Source of the DNA: JAJYKC01 sp035545735
GTDB lineage: Bacteria > Acidobacteriota > Terriglobia > Bryobacterales > Bryobacteraceae
Reading direction: 5' to 3'
DNA: 64,000 bases
NCBI GenBank assembly: GCA_035545735.1
Contig: DASZXS010000065.1
Span: forward strand, 310,001-374,000
Below the pieces are notes generated by a model. The model searched no databases. It saw only the letters and a list, made by a program, of their open reading frames with translations, and had not been told where the DNA came from. A program made the translations under genes and the position numbers. Of this stretch, positions 47,799 through 55,824 are shown one piece after another. Each line of letters opens with the position of its first letter. Position 1 is the first letter of the stretch.

Positions 47799-47971
47799 TA
47801 GCCCTGTCTCCTAGCGGAAATGGATAGAGTTTGGATAGTCGACAGGCTGTCTCACTCACAAAAAGCCCGTCAATACTCAACTTCGGATTTTCACTATATC
47901 ACAATCGCGCCGGACCGGGCTTCCCTTCGTCGCGCCGGAGTGGTGGCGGCGAAGCCGCGCGAAGGCTCTGT

Positions 47972-47977
47972 TATCAT
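47972..47977 (+). promoter_or_regulatory. -10 box of the 6S RNA
   Basis: TATCAT, ending six bases before the predicted 5' end GGAGCG at 47984. No clear -35 element. Confidence 0.5.
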
Positions 47978-47983
47978 CGGTGA

Positions 47984-48199
47984 GGAGCGTTTCTACCAAG
48001 CTTCTTTAAGTTGGCCTCCAAAAATTGATCCAACACTCAATCGTCAAGGGGTTCGGCTCGGGTTTTGCGCCGGTGAGCAAGCTCTCGCGGCAGAAATGCT
48101 TCCAGGGAGAAGCCTAAAGGCGCTCGGCGAACTCCACCTCTGTTGTTTTCAGGGGTCAATGACGGGGGCTGGCGCGCTCGGATGGCACGCTCCTTTTTT
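47984..48199 (+). ncRNA. ssrS: 6S RNA
   Basis: A predicted RNA of about 216 bases. Its middle reads ggtgagcaagctc and then gggagaagcctaaaggcg, matching the E. coli 6S core GGTGAGCATGCTC and GAGAAGCCTTAAAACTGCG. Upstream aaggggttcggctcggg and downstream cacctctgttg then aggggtcaatgacggggg are placed like the two sides of the central bubble. The ends pair: GGAGCGT (47984-47990) with ACGCTCC (48187-48193), followed by six T, an intrinsic terminator. The next gene, ymdB, is a common neighbour of ssrS. 6S RNA binds the sigma-70 holoenzyme and dampens transcription in stationary phase. Confidence 0.82.
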
Positions 48200-48225
48200 C
48201 CTTCAGGGGAAACGCGTTCACAGTC

Positions 48226-49002
48226 ATGAACATTCTTTTTATCGGCGATATCTATGCATCGCCCGGGCGCCGGATCGTTGCCCAACACCTCCAGAACATC
48301 ATCTCCGAAGAGAACATTAAACTGGCCATTGCGAACGCCGAAAATTCGGCTGGTGGTTTTGGGATCACTCCTCTCATTGCCGAGGAGTTGCTCTCACTGG
48401 GCATCGACGTTCTCACCACCGGGAACCACATCTGGGATAAGAAGGAAATTTTCGAGTATTTTGAACGGCAGCCGCGCCTGCTGCGTCCCGCCAATTATCC
48501 GGACGAACTCCCCGGCGCGGGCCTCTATATTGCCCGCGCGCGCAATGGCGTCGAGGTGGCCGTGATGAACCTTCAGGGCCGCACCTATATGCCGCAAACG
48601 GATTGCCCTTTTCACAAGGCCAGCCGCCTTCTCGAATCCATCCCGGAATCTGTGAAAGTCCGTTTCGTGGATTTTCACGCCGAAGTCACGAGCGAGAAAA
48701 TTTCCATGGGCTGGCATCTGAACGGCCGCGTCTCGGCGGTGATAGGCACCCACACGCATATTCCCACCGCCGACGAGAGAATTCTTTCGGGCGGCACCGC
48801 CTACCAGACGGACGCCGGGATGACCGGTGCGTACGATTCCGTGATCGGCGCGGATAAGCACTTGGCGATGCGGCGCTTCCTGACCGCTACGCCCGTGCGG
48901 CTCGAAACGGCGAAGGGCGGCGTAGAGCTTCACGCGGTTATTGTGAGCGTGGACGAATCCACCGGGAAGGCGACGGCGATTCGCCGGTACACGGCTCTCT
49001 AA
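48226..49002 (+). CDS. YmdB-family metallophosphoesterase
   Basis: A 258-residue binuclear-metal phosphodiesterase of the Bacillus YmdB family (TIGR00282 type), which cleaves 2',3'-cyclic nucleotides. Metal ligands are in NILFIGDIYASPGRR, IANAENSAGGFG, VLTTGNHIWDKKE, RFVDFHAEVTSEK and VIGTHTHIPTADERIL. Length is typical. It starts about 26 bases after the terminator of the 6S RNA. In many bacteria it sits with rny, but no RNase Y gene is seen here. Confidence 0.93.
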   Translation: MNILFIGDIYASPGRRIVAQHLQNIISEENIKLAIANAENSAGGFGITPLIAEELLSLGIDVLTTGNHIWDKKEIFEYFERQPRLLRPANYPDELPGAGLYIARARNGVEVAVMNLQGRTYMPQTDCPFHKASRLLESIPESVKVRFVDFHAEVTSEKISMGWHLNGRVSAVIGTHTHIPTADERILSGGTAYQTDAGMTGAYDSVIGADKHLAMRRFLTATPVRLETAKGGVELHAVIVSVDESTGKATAIRRYTAL

Positions 49003-49008
49003 TACACT
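49003..49008 (+). promoter_or_regulatory. Putative -10 box of the MFS gene
   Basis: TACACT, ending six bases before ATG 49015, directly behind the ymdB stop codon. Confidence 0.4.
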
Positions 49009-49014
49009 GGTGCG

Positions 49015-50265
49015 ATGACCGGTTCGCGCTTGCGCGTCATCCTCGGTATCCTGCTGTGCACCGCTACCCTGCTCAATTACCTCGACCGGCTGGCCATCGG
49101 CATCGTCTCGGTTGAGATCCGCCACGAATTCTCGCTCAACGAATCCGATTACGCGCGGATTCTGTTCTTTTTCTTTCTCGCGTATTCGATCATGTACGCC
49201 GGCTCGGGCTGGCTGCTGGATAAACTTGGTACGCGCACCGGCTTCGCCGTGTTCATTGCGGGATGGTCGGTCGCGCAGATGCTGCACGGCTTCGCCGCCG
49301 GATTCGTTTCGCTCGCGGCCTGCCGGTTTCTGCTCGGAGTGACGGAACCGGGCGCGTGGCCGGCGGCGGCCAAGGCCGTTCGTGAATGGATTCCACCGGG
49401 GCGCCGGGCGTTGTTCATGGGCATCTTCAATTCCGGGTCGTCGCTGGGGTCGGCGCTCGCGCCGGTGGTGGTGGGCTGGATTGCGCTGGCATACTCGTGG
49501 CGGGCCTCGTTTGTTGTTACCGGGATTCTGGGCCTGATCTGGTTGGCCGCCTGGATGATGTTTTATCGCTCTCCGGCTCCCAGGGAAGCCCCGGCCGCGC
49601 TCACCCACGACGACGCCGCTCCGGCGCGCCCCTGGATTCAAGTGGTCCGCTCGCGCGGGTGCGTCACCATGACGCTGGGGAGATTCTTCACCGACCCGGT
49701 GATTTATTTCATCATCTTTTGGCTGCCCGAATACCTGCGGAAGGAGCGCGGGTTCGACCTCGCGCTCGTGCGCGACTATGCCTGGGTTCCGTTCGTGGTG
49801 GGAGGCGCCGGTTATGTCGCCGGAGGATGGCTGTCGGGCCGGCTGATGGAGGCGGGGTGGACGCTGCCCCGCGCCCGGAAATTCGGCATGGCGTGCGGGG
49901 CCGCGATCATGCCGTTTGCGATATTCGCTCCCTTTGTCCCAAACGCCGCGCTGGCGATCGCCGCGGCGTCCTGCGTCACCCTGGGCCATGCGCTCTGGAC
50001 CGCCAATCTCCAGACCCTGCCGGCGGACTTATACCGGGAAAAAGAAGTCGGCACGGTAATGGGCTGCTCGGGTTCAGGCGGCGCCGTCGCGGGGATGTTC
50101 GCGCAGCTTGGCACCGGATGGCTGGTGATGCATTTTTCTTATGCGCCGGTTTTCGTGATTGCCGGTCTGATGCATCCTCTCGCGGCGTTCCTTGTCTACC
50201 GCCTGCTGCCGGATCGCTATTTTCCAGCGGAGAGCAGGCATCCTCAAGTGGCCGAAGCTGTCTGA
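49015..50265 (+). CDS. MFS transporter, hexuronate/anion:cation symporter type
   Basis: A 416-residue 12-helix major facilitator of the ACS family (ExuT/galactonate/glucarate transporter group). The first helix ends with ATLLNYLDRLAIGIV, the family's R/D-containing signature; AGSGWLLDKLGTRTGF is the motif A loop; RFLLGVTEPGAWPAAAKAVREW is highly typical of sugar-acid importers. It would import an organic acid with protons. TACACT six bases before the ATG suggests its own leaderless transcript. Substrate inferred only from the family; the enolase-superfamily gene at 29917 could use such an acid but is far away. Confidence 0.88.
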   Translation: MTGSRLRVILGILLCTATLLNYLDRLAIGIVSVEIRHEFSLNESDYARILFFFFLAYSIMYAGSGWLLDKLGTRTGFAVFIAGWSVAQMLHGFAAGFVSLAACRFLLGVTEPGAWPAAAKAVREWIPPGRRALFMGIFNSGSSLGSALAPVVVGWIALAYSWRASFVVTGILGLIWLAAWMMFYRSPAPREAPAALTHDDAAPARPWIQVVRSRGCVTMTLGRFFTDPVIYFIIFWLPEYLRKERGFDLALVRDYAWVPFVVGGAGYVAGGWLSGRLMEAGWTLPRARKFGMACGAAIMPFAIFAPFVPNAALAIAAASCVTLGHALWTANLQTLPADLYREKEVGTVMGCSGSGGAVAGMFAQLGTGWLVMHFSYAPVFVIAGLMHPLAAFLVYRLLPDRYFPAESRHPQVAEAV

Positions 50266-50347
50266 CTACGCGATTGGGGCGGAGCGGTCGCTGGTGGCGA
50301 GGGCGGCGTGGGCGTCTGGAAGCGTCCTGTTGAGGGAAAAGGAAGAA

Positions 50348-51373
50348 CTACTGGCCGATCTGAACGAGTTTGGCCGCTTCCGCTTGATGCTCCTGCGCGC
50401 GAATCGTCTGTGGATCTCTCCAAAAGTCCATGTAGCCTACCTGGTGCACGCAGGAAATCGTGCAAAGCGGCGCACACGCCTTTTCGGTAAGGTATTCCCG
50501 CCGGATGTCTTCCACCGTATATTCAGCGAGAGGCTTCGCGGGGAAGCCCCGCTGCTGCGAGCAGTAGTGCACCAGTCCGTCTTCGCAGACATACAGGTAG
50601 CGCGCTCCAGCCCGGCACCGCCAGTTGGCCGGACGCCCGTGCGCAATGGAATCCTGGAATTGATTCAGTTGCGAGAAGTTGGTTTTCTCGAATCTCTTCA
50701 TCTCCAGGAACACCGCGCGCTCGCGCTCTCCGAGGGGCCGTAGCTGGCCGTCGTGGTCGTGGATAATGCCCACGGTGGATGTAAAGCCGAGCTGGATTGC
50801 CCGCTTGCCAACCACCAGCGCATCCTCGGGATTGTGGATGCCGCCCCCCAGCACCGAATTGATGTTGACGTGGAACGTGGCGTATTCGGCGAGCGTTTGC
50901 AGCTTTTTGTCCAGCACCTTGAGGCTCTTCTTTGAAACCTCGTCCGGCATTACGTTGTCGATGCTGATTTGCAGGTGATCCAGTCCGGCGCGGTTGAGCG
51001 CCTTGACTCGCTCAGGCACCAGCAGGTAACCGTTTGTGATTAAACCGGCGATCATTCCCCGGCGCCGGACGTGAGATATAAGCTCATCCAGGCCGGGATG
51101 CAGCAACGGCTCGCCGCCGCTGAAGGTGACGATCGTCGTTCCTAGATTGGCGAGGAGATTCAGCCGTTCCTTCATGGTCTCGACGGGAACCGGCTTCGAA
51201 TAATCGTCGAATTCGTTGCAGTAGGTACAGGATAGGTTACAGCGCCGAATCGGAATGATGTGCGCCATTACGGGGTGATCTTTCGAGAGCAGCCCCTTGG
51301 CAATCATTTTGAGTTCTCGCGCGCGACGTTCGGCCGCGCGCCATTTACGTTCCAACTGAAAGCCGATGGCCAT
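50348..51373 (-). CDS. Radical SAM protein with SPASM-like C-terminus
   Basis: A 341-residue radical SAM enzyme. The [4Fe-4S]-SAM cluster motif is RRCNLSCTYCNEF, followed by TIVTFSGGEPLLHPG (SAM binding) and LQISIDNVMP. The C-terminal third has further cysteines (NWRCRAG, YVCEDGLVHYCSQQRGF, CAPLCTISC) as in SPASM/twitch auxiliary clusters. These enzymes modify peptides, sugars or lipids. The N-terminal 35 residues are basic and amphipathic (GFQLERKWRAAERRARELKM), possibly membrane associated. No precursor peptide gene is seen in the 192 bases before the next gene. Substrate unknown. Confidence 0.85.
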   Translation of the reverse strand: MAIGFQLERKWRAAERRARELKMIAKGLLSKDHPVMAHIIPIRRCNLSCTYCNEFDDYSKPVPVETMKERLNLLANLGTTIVTFSGGEPLLHPGLDELISHVRRRGMIAGLITNGYLLVPERVKALNRAGLDHLQISIDNVMPDEVSKKSLKVLDKKLQTLAEYATFHVNINSVLGGGIHNPEDALVVGKRAIQLGFTSTVGIIHDHDGQLRPLGERERAVFLEMKRFEKTNFSQLNQFQDSIAHGRPANWRCRAGARYLYVCEDGLVHYCSQQRGFPAKPLAEYTVEDIRREYLTEKACAPLCTISCVHQVGYMDFWRDPQTIRAQEHQAEAAKLVQIGQ

Positions 51374-51565
51374 TTGGTTTCAGAGACATACAGTTCCGGA
51401 CCGCGGCCGGAATCGCCGAGTCCTTGCAAAGGAACATACTATTTCAGCACAAACGGACCTGTTTTGGCACGGCTTTCCGCCGTACGGCTGTTTGGAGCCT
51501 TTGGACGGTAACTACCTGTGGTTAAAGAGCGTTCGCTCCCCTTGCGCCCGTGGCGCGGCCCATCT

Positions 51566-52360
51566 TTACTTCGGGGGGGCGGTCGGCGGCTGTTCCGGCG
51601 TCTTCGGCTGTTGTTCCGGAGTGACTTCGCCGCCGAACTTGATCTGCACGTCGCTCTTGAACTGCTTATAATCCTGATACTTCATCACCATCTTGATACG
51701 CTGCGGGCCCTGCTCGAACTGCAGCGTATCGTTTGCGTAGGTGTAGGTCGGAAACCAGTATTTGCCGTCGATTTGTTCGCGATATGTTTCAAACTTCGCA
51801 AACTCGTTATTTTTCTTGACGATGCCGACGCCCTTCCCGTACGACTTCACGATTTGCAGATCCTGGTCGTCCACCCATACTTCTCCTTCGAAATACCGTT
51901 TGCCCTTCACGAGTTGCTTGGGTTTCACGGTGAATTCGTAGCAGGGGATTTCGTCCAGTTTCTGGCGGCCGACGTAGCGGATGATGTAGTTGGGAAGCTC
52001 GTCCGTTGTCAGGACGAAGGGCTGCACATCGCGCAAATCCTGCATATCCTCAGGCGTCAACAGTATGCGCTGCAGTGTCGGCACCGGAGCATATACCACG
52101 CGTTCGGACCGTTTGCCGTCTTTGCCGAACGTGATGTCGGACACCATCTCCCACTTTCCACCCGGGTTTCCCGAGGGATCCAGTTCTTCTACCCGGACGG
52201 TCTGGCGGTAAGTATAGTTTTCGCGCGCTCTGGCGAATTCCGTCTCTTTGGCCGCAAATTTTTGAATGATCTCGTCGATTTGCGCGGGCGTGGGATCCGC
52301 CGCGGTGGCGGCGAGCGCGAGCCCGGGCACGAAAAACAAAATTACGGGGAATAGCCGCAC
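51566..52360 (-). CDS. Exported LolA-like protein
   Basis: A 264-residue periplasmic protein with signal peptide (LFPVILFFVPGLALAATA) and a half-barrel of antiparallel strands resembling outer-membrane lipoprotein-sorting domains: NYTYRQTVRVEELD, KWEMVSDITFGKDGKR, IPCYEFTVKPKQL, RYFEGEVWVDDQDLQIVKS, GKYWFPTYTYAN. The tail is proline-rich. Acidobacteria carry many such proteins; lipoprotein or lipid carriage is inferred from fold resemblance only. Start GTG 52360. It reads away from the acyl-CoA dehydrogenase gene, with 65 bases between. Confidence 0.75.
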   Translation of the reverse strand: MRLFPVILFFVPGLALAATAADPTPAQIDEIIQKFAAKETEFARARENYTYRQTVRVEELDPSGNPGGKWEMVSDITFGKDGKRSERVVYAPVPTLQRILLTPEDMQDLRDVQPFVLTTDELPNYIIRYVGRQKLDEIPCYEFTVKPKQLVKGKRYFEGEVWVDDQDLQIVKSYGKGVGIVKKNNEFAKFETYREQIDGKYWFPTYTYANDTLQFEQGPQRIKMVMKYQDYKQFKSDVQIKFGGEVTPEQQPKTPEQPPTAPPK

Positions 52361-52425
52361 GATCCTATGTGTGTGGGATGAGAACCAGACCGCTAGGGTT
52401 TCGTAAAGATCTGTTTTCCGCCACT

Positions 52426-53613
52426 TTACCCCTTTCCCAGGATTTGCTTCGCGATGGTGATCTTCTGCATGTTGGACGTTCCTTCGTAGATTCGCCCGAT
52501 TTTAGCGTCGCGATAGAGTTTTTCGACCGGGTAGTCCTTCGTAAAGCCCACGCCACCGAAGATTTCAATAGCCTTCGAGGCGGTCGTTTCCGCAATCTGC
52601 GAAGCGAAATACTTCGCCATGGCAGCCTCGGTCACAAAGGGTTGTCCGGCGTCGCGCAGTCTGGCGCCGTTATAGACCAGGAGCCGGGCGGCTTCCACTT
52701 CGGTTGCCATGTGCGCAATCTCGAATTGCACCCCCTGATATTCCGAGATCGCTTTTCCGAACTGTTTTCGCTGCCGCGCGTAGGTAAGAGCGTGATCGAG
52801 CGCTCCCTGGGCGAGCCCTACCATTTGCGCGCCGATGGCGATGCGGCCTTCGTTGAGCGTCTCGATCGCGATCTTGTACCCCTTGCCCACCTCCCCGAGC
52901 ACATTGACAGCGGGCACGCGGCATTGGTCCAGGATCAGCTCGCAGGTGGAAGAGGCGCGAATGCCGAGTTTATCTTCCTTTTTTCCGACTTGAAACCCGG
53001 GGAAATTCCTCTCGACCAGGAAGCAGGTGATCCCCCGGTACCCGGCATCGGGGTTGGCGTTTGCAAAAACGAGATAGACGCCGGCCTCGGCCGCGTTGGT
53101 GATCCACATCTTGCGTCCGGTGATGAAGTAGTAGGCGCCTTTGTGCTCCGCGCGGGTCGTGAGGGCGAAGGCGTCCGAGCCGGCGCCTGCTTCCGAGAGC
53201 GCAAACGACGCGACTGTGTCTTTCGCGAGCCGGGGCAGATATTCGTGTTTCTGGGCATCGTTCGCCCAGCGCAGCAGAACATTATTGGCGATGGTGTTCT
53301 GCACGTCGACGATCACCGCGGCGGAGGGATCCACGGCGGCCAGCGCCTCGACGGCGAGCACCGCCTGGAAGAAGTTTCCGCCCTGCCCTCCGAACTCTTC
53401 GGGAATTTCGATTCCCATCAGGCCCAGCGCGAACATTTCGTCAAGCAGGTCCTTGCGGAACAGCCCGGCTTCGTCCATCGCCCGCACGTGAGGACCGATG
53501 CGCTCTCGGGCAAACCGGCGCACGGTAGTCTGAAAAAGCTTCTCTTCCTCGCTCAGCAGACTGAGGGGGCGGGCGGCAAGCGCATCAGCGGGCACCGTGG
53601 CTGTTTGGCTCAT
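52426..53613 (-). CDS. Acyl-CoA dehydrogenase
   Basis: A 395-residue FAD enzyme of short/medium-chain acyl-CoA beta-oxidation. Signatures: FARERIGPHVRAMDEAGLF, GLMGIEIPEEFGGQGG, FALSEAGAGSDAFAL (first PROSITE-like pattern), KMWITNAAEAGVYLVFA, RKQFGKAISEYQGVQFEIA, IEIFGGVGFTKDYPVEKLYRD and the catalytic-Glu segment GRIYEGTSNMQ. Normal length. Start ATG 53613 with GAGGGA upstream; the longer reading to 54105 is antisense to the amidase. An electron-transfer flavoprotein partner is not in the window. Confidence 0.95.
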   Translation of the reverse strand: MSQTATVPADALAARPLSLLSEEEKLFQTTVRRFARERIGPHVRAMDEAGLFRKDLLDEMFALGLMGIEIPEEFGGQGGNFFQAVLAVEALAAVDPSAAVIVDVQNTIANNVLLRWANDAQKHEYLPRLAKDTVASFALSEAGAGSDAFALTTRAEHKGAYYFITGRKMWITNAAEAGVYLVFANANPDAGYRGITCFLVERNFPGFQVGKKEDKLGIRASSTCELILDQCRVPAVNVLGEVGKGYKIAIETLNEGRIAIGAQMVGLAQGALDHALTYARQRKQFGKAISEYQGVQFEIAHMATEVEAARLLVYNGARLRDAGQPFVTEAAMAKYFASQIAETTASKAIEIFGGVGFTKDYPVEKLYRDAKIGRIYEGTSNMQKITIAKQILGKG

Positions 53614-53720
53614 GGCTTCCCTCTGATTGTATTCTGAACGGCCGCGGGCGGGGCGGTCTGGAGCTCCCGAAGATCGCGGCGTTTCAAGAGCGGAGTCCTG
53701 GGGTAAGATGTTGTCTGCCC

Positions 53721-53897
53721 ATGGCAACCGACGATATCCCCCTTGAGAAATCCGGCCCGTCCGAGGAAGAGACCGCGCGATGGCGCGACCTGGTGGAGGG
53801 CACGGCGGCAACCGTGAGGAAGGCCGCCCAATCGCTGCCGCCCGGCGCGCAAATGGCGGTGCTGTTTCACGCAGATGACGAGGTGACCGGGAAATGA
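53721..53897 (+). CDS. Small ORF translationally coupled to the amidase
   Basis: A 58-residue acidic protein, MATDDIPLEKSGPSEEET onward, with an amphipathic helix (RWRDLVEGTAATVRKAAQ). Its stop overlaps the amidase ATG (ATGA at 53894-53897), in the place where gatC stands before gatA, but the sequence has none of the GatC signature (ARLxLxxxE, P..) so I do not call it GatC. TAAGAT ends 11 bases before the ATG. No known family recognised. Confidence 0.6.
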   Translation: MATDDIPLEKSGPSEEETARWRDLVEGTAATVRKAAQSLPPGAQMAVLFHADDEVTGK

Positions 53898-55210
53898 CGA
53901 TTGCCGAAGCGTCGGCTCGCATCCACACGCGGGAGTTGACTTGCGCCGCTCTGGTGGACGGCTGTCTGGAAAAAATTGAGGAGTTGAATCCCAAGCTCAA
54001 CGCCTTCATCACGGTCACGGCGTCCAGTGCGCGGGAGCGCGCGCGGGAGTTGGACCGTGAACTATCCTCCGGGCGCGATCGCGGTCCGCTGCACGGAATT
54101 CCCATTGCTCACAAAGACCTGGTGCATACCCGCGGGGTTCGGACCACCTCCGGCTCTCTTCTGTTTCGCAACTTCGTCCCGGAGAAGAATGCTCCCGTGG
54201 TGGACCGCCTGGAAGAGGCGGGCGCGGTGCTGGTAGGCAAAACGGGCCTGCACGAACTCGCCTACGGGATTACCAGTGAAAACCCACACTTCGGAATTAT
54301 TCGCAATCCGCATGACCCGGAGCGCGTTCCCGGAGGTTCGAGCGGAGGTTCCGGAGTCGCCATTGCGGCTGGAATGGCCCTGCTTGCCACCGGAACCGAT
54401 ACGGGAGGGTCCATCCGCATCCCGGCGTCTTTCTGCGGCATCGCCGGGATTAAGGCCACTTACGGCTTGGTCGACACCGCCGGAATCCAGCCGTTGGGCT
54501 TAAGCCTCGATCATTGCGGGCCGATGGCGTCGACGGTGCCCGACAATGCGATCGCGCTGGAAGTCATGGCGGGCCGCTCTTACACTCTGCCGCCAGGTGC
54601 GGATTTGTCGGGTTTGCGCGTGGGTTTGCCGGCGAATTTCTTTTTCGAGGAGGTAGCGCCGGAGGTGGTGGAGGCCGTGCGAGCGGCGGCGAAGCGCGCC
54701 GAAGCGCTCGGAGCGAGCATCCACTCGGTGGAGACGCCCGACATAGAGGCATTGAACGCCGCCGCCCGCATCATTCTTTTGGCCGAGGCGTCTGCTCTGC
54801 ACCGGAGTCATTTAACCCGGCGCGAACTTTTCGGGAGCGATGTTTTTGCGCTGCTCAATCAGGGGCTCATGGTCGCCGGCGCGGATTACGTCGATGCGCA
54901 GCGGGTGCGGCGGTGCATCACCGCCGAATTCCGAAAGTTGTTTCGGGCGGTAGACTGCATCTTCGCGCCATCCACCGCCACCGTCGCGCCCCGAATCGGC
55001 GAGCGCGAAATTCTCATGAATGGGCGTATGGCCGATGTACGGCTCGCCACCACGCGTGTTGCACGAGGTATTAACGCGCTCGGTCTTCCGGCGCTGGCGA
55101 TGCCCTGCGGGAAAAACGCCGCGGGCCTGCCGATCGGCCTGCAAATTATTGCCGATGCATACCGCGAGGACGTCTTGTTCCGGACCGGGGCGGCGCTGGA
55201 GTCGCGGTAA
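53894..55210 (+). CDS. Amidase-signature family hydrolase (GatA-like)
   Basis: A 438-residue enzyme of the Ser-cisSer-Lys class. Catalytic Lys74 in HGIPIAHKDLVHT, cis-Ser in VPGGSSGGSGVAIA (about 149-150) and nucleophile Ser173 in TGTDTGGSIRIPA are intact. It is slightly shorter than GatA (about 480) and no gatB is adjacent, so it may be either the glutaminase subunit of tRNA amidotransferase or a free amidase. The stop lies ten bases before the next gene. Confidence 0.85.
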   Translation: MTIAEASARIHTRELTCAALVDGCLEKIEELNPKLNAFITVTASSARERARELDRELSSGRDRGPLHGIPIAHKDLVHTRGVRTTSGSLLFRNFVPEKNAPVVDRLEEAGAVLVGKTGLHELAYGITSENPHFGIIRNPHDPERVPGGSSGGSGVAIAAGMALLATGTDTGGSIRIPASFCGIAGIKATYGLVDTAGIQPLGLSLDHCGPMASTVPDNAIALEVMAGRSYTLPPGADLSGLRVGLPANFFFEEVAPEVVEAVRAAAKRAEALGASIHSVETPDIEALNAAARIILLAEASALHRSHLTRRELFGSDVFALLNQGLMVAGADYVDAQRVRRCITAEFRKLFRAVDCIFAPSTATVAPRIGEREILMNGRMADVRLATTRVARGINALGLPALAMPCGKNAAGLPIGLQIIADAYREDVLFRTGAALESR

Positions 55211-55213
55211 ACT
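55208..55213 (+). promoter_or_regulatory. Putative -10 box of the DUF6677-like gene
   Basis: TAAACT, beginning in the amidase stop codon and ending six bases before ATG 55220. Confidence 0.35.
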
Positions 55214-55219
55214 TAAGGC

Positions 55220-55633
55220 ATGGCGAATAATACCGCGCCGGCGGAGAAGTCCTCGCTTCGCGCTTGGGTCCCCGCCGTTGCCCTGGGCTGGCTGATTCCG
55301 GGAGGCGGGCACTTTCTGTTGAAGCGTTCCGGACGCGGCGCGCTGCTGCTGGGCAGCGTGCTGATCATGTTTTTGCTCGGCCTGATGATGCGCGGCGCGA
55401 TGTTCCAGCCCCAGACGGGCGACATCCTCACCACGGTCATTTACACCGGAGGCTTCATCGGGGATTTGTGTTCCGGGCTGCTCTATTTGCTCTCGATCTG
55501 GCTGGGTTACGCGCAGCCGGATGTGGCCGGGCATGTGCATGATTATGGGACCAAGTTTCTGGTGGCGGCCGGGCTTCTGAATATTCTCGCGATGGTAGAC
55601 GTATACGAAATCGCCACTGGGAAAAAAGACTGA
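55220..55633 (+). CDS. Small polytopic membrane protein (DUF6677-like)
   Basis: A 137-residue membrane protein with about four helices. WVPAVALGWLIPGGGHFLLKRSGRGA resembles the TM2-type/DUF6677 opening, in which a Gly-Gly-Gly-His turn links the first helices; then LLGSVLIMFLLGLMM, FIGDLCSGLLYLLSIW and a last helix LVAAGLLNILAMVDVYEI. Family function unknown; the DUF number is from memory of pattern and should be treated as tentative. Its stop overlaps the next start (TGATG). Confidence 0.65.
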   Translation: MANNTAPAEKSSLRAWVPAVALGWLIPGGGHFLLKRSGRGALLLGSVLIMFLLGLMMRGAMFQPQTGDILTTVIYTGGFIGDLCSGLLYLLSIWLGYAQPDVAGHVHDYGTKFLVAAGLLNILAMVDVYEIATGKKD

Positions 55634-55821
55634 TGCCGAAAATGAACTTTGTCTCCCACTTTGAAGCGGCCCTGATCTTCGCCCTGTTCTGCTCGATCGT
55701 GCTCGGAGTCGTCAGCAAACGGACGGACCGGGAACGGTTGATGTATGGCTTGCGCTGTTTCGCCTACTTTATGGGCTCTGTCTTCGTGATCGGCTGGCTG
55801 ATGTTTCTCGGGCACCGGTAG
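55633..55821 (+). CDS. Small two-helix membrane protein
   Basis: A 62-residue protein with helices AALIFALFCSIVLGVVS and CFAYFMGSVFVIGWLMFL separated by a basic loop (KRTDRERLMYGLR), so both ends face the same side. ATG 55633 shares a base with the preceding stop, which indicates translational coupling; miaB begins three bases after its stop. A conserved small subunit or assembly factor for the preceding membrane protein is possible; not recognised. Confidence 0.65.
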   Translation: MPKMNFVSHFEAALIFALFCSIVLGVVSKRTDRERLMYGLRCFAYFMGSVFVIGWLMFLGHR

Positions 55822-55824
55822 GCG

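Noticed and set aside
47799..47983. CIRCE element upstream of groES
   Set aside because: No TTAGCACTC and GAGTGCTAA arms; only single gagtg/cactc fragments.
48394..49989. A 531-codon minus-strand open frame
   Set aside because: It is antisense to ymdB and the MFS gene, both with clear family motifs; composition is Arg/Gly/His-rich as expected for reverse reading of GC-rich genes.
53721..53897. Calling the small ORF gatC
   Set aside because: Position fits but length (58) and sequence do not; GatC is about 95 residues.
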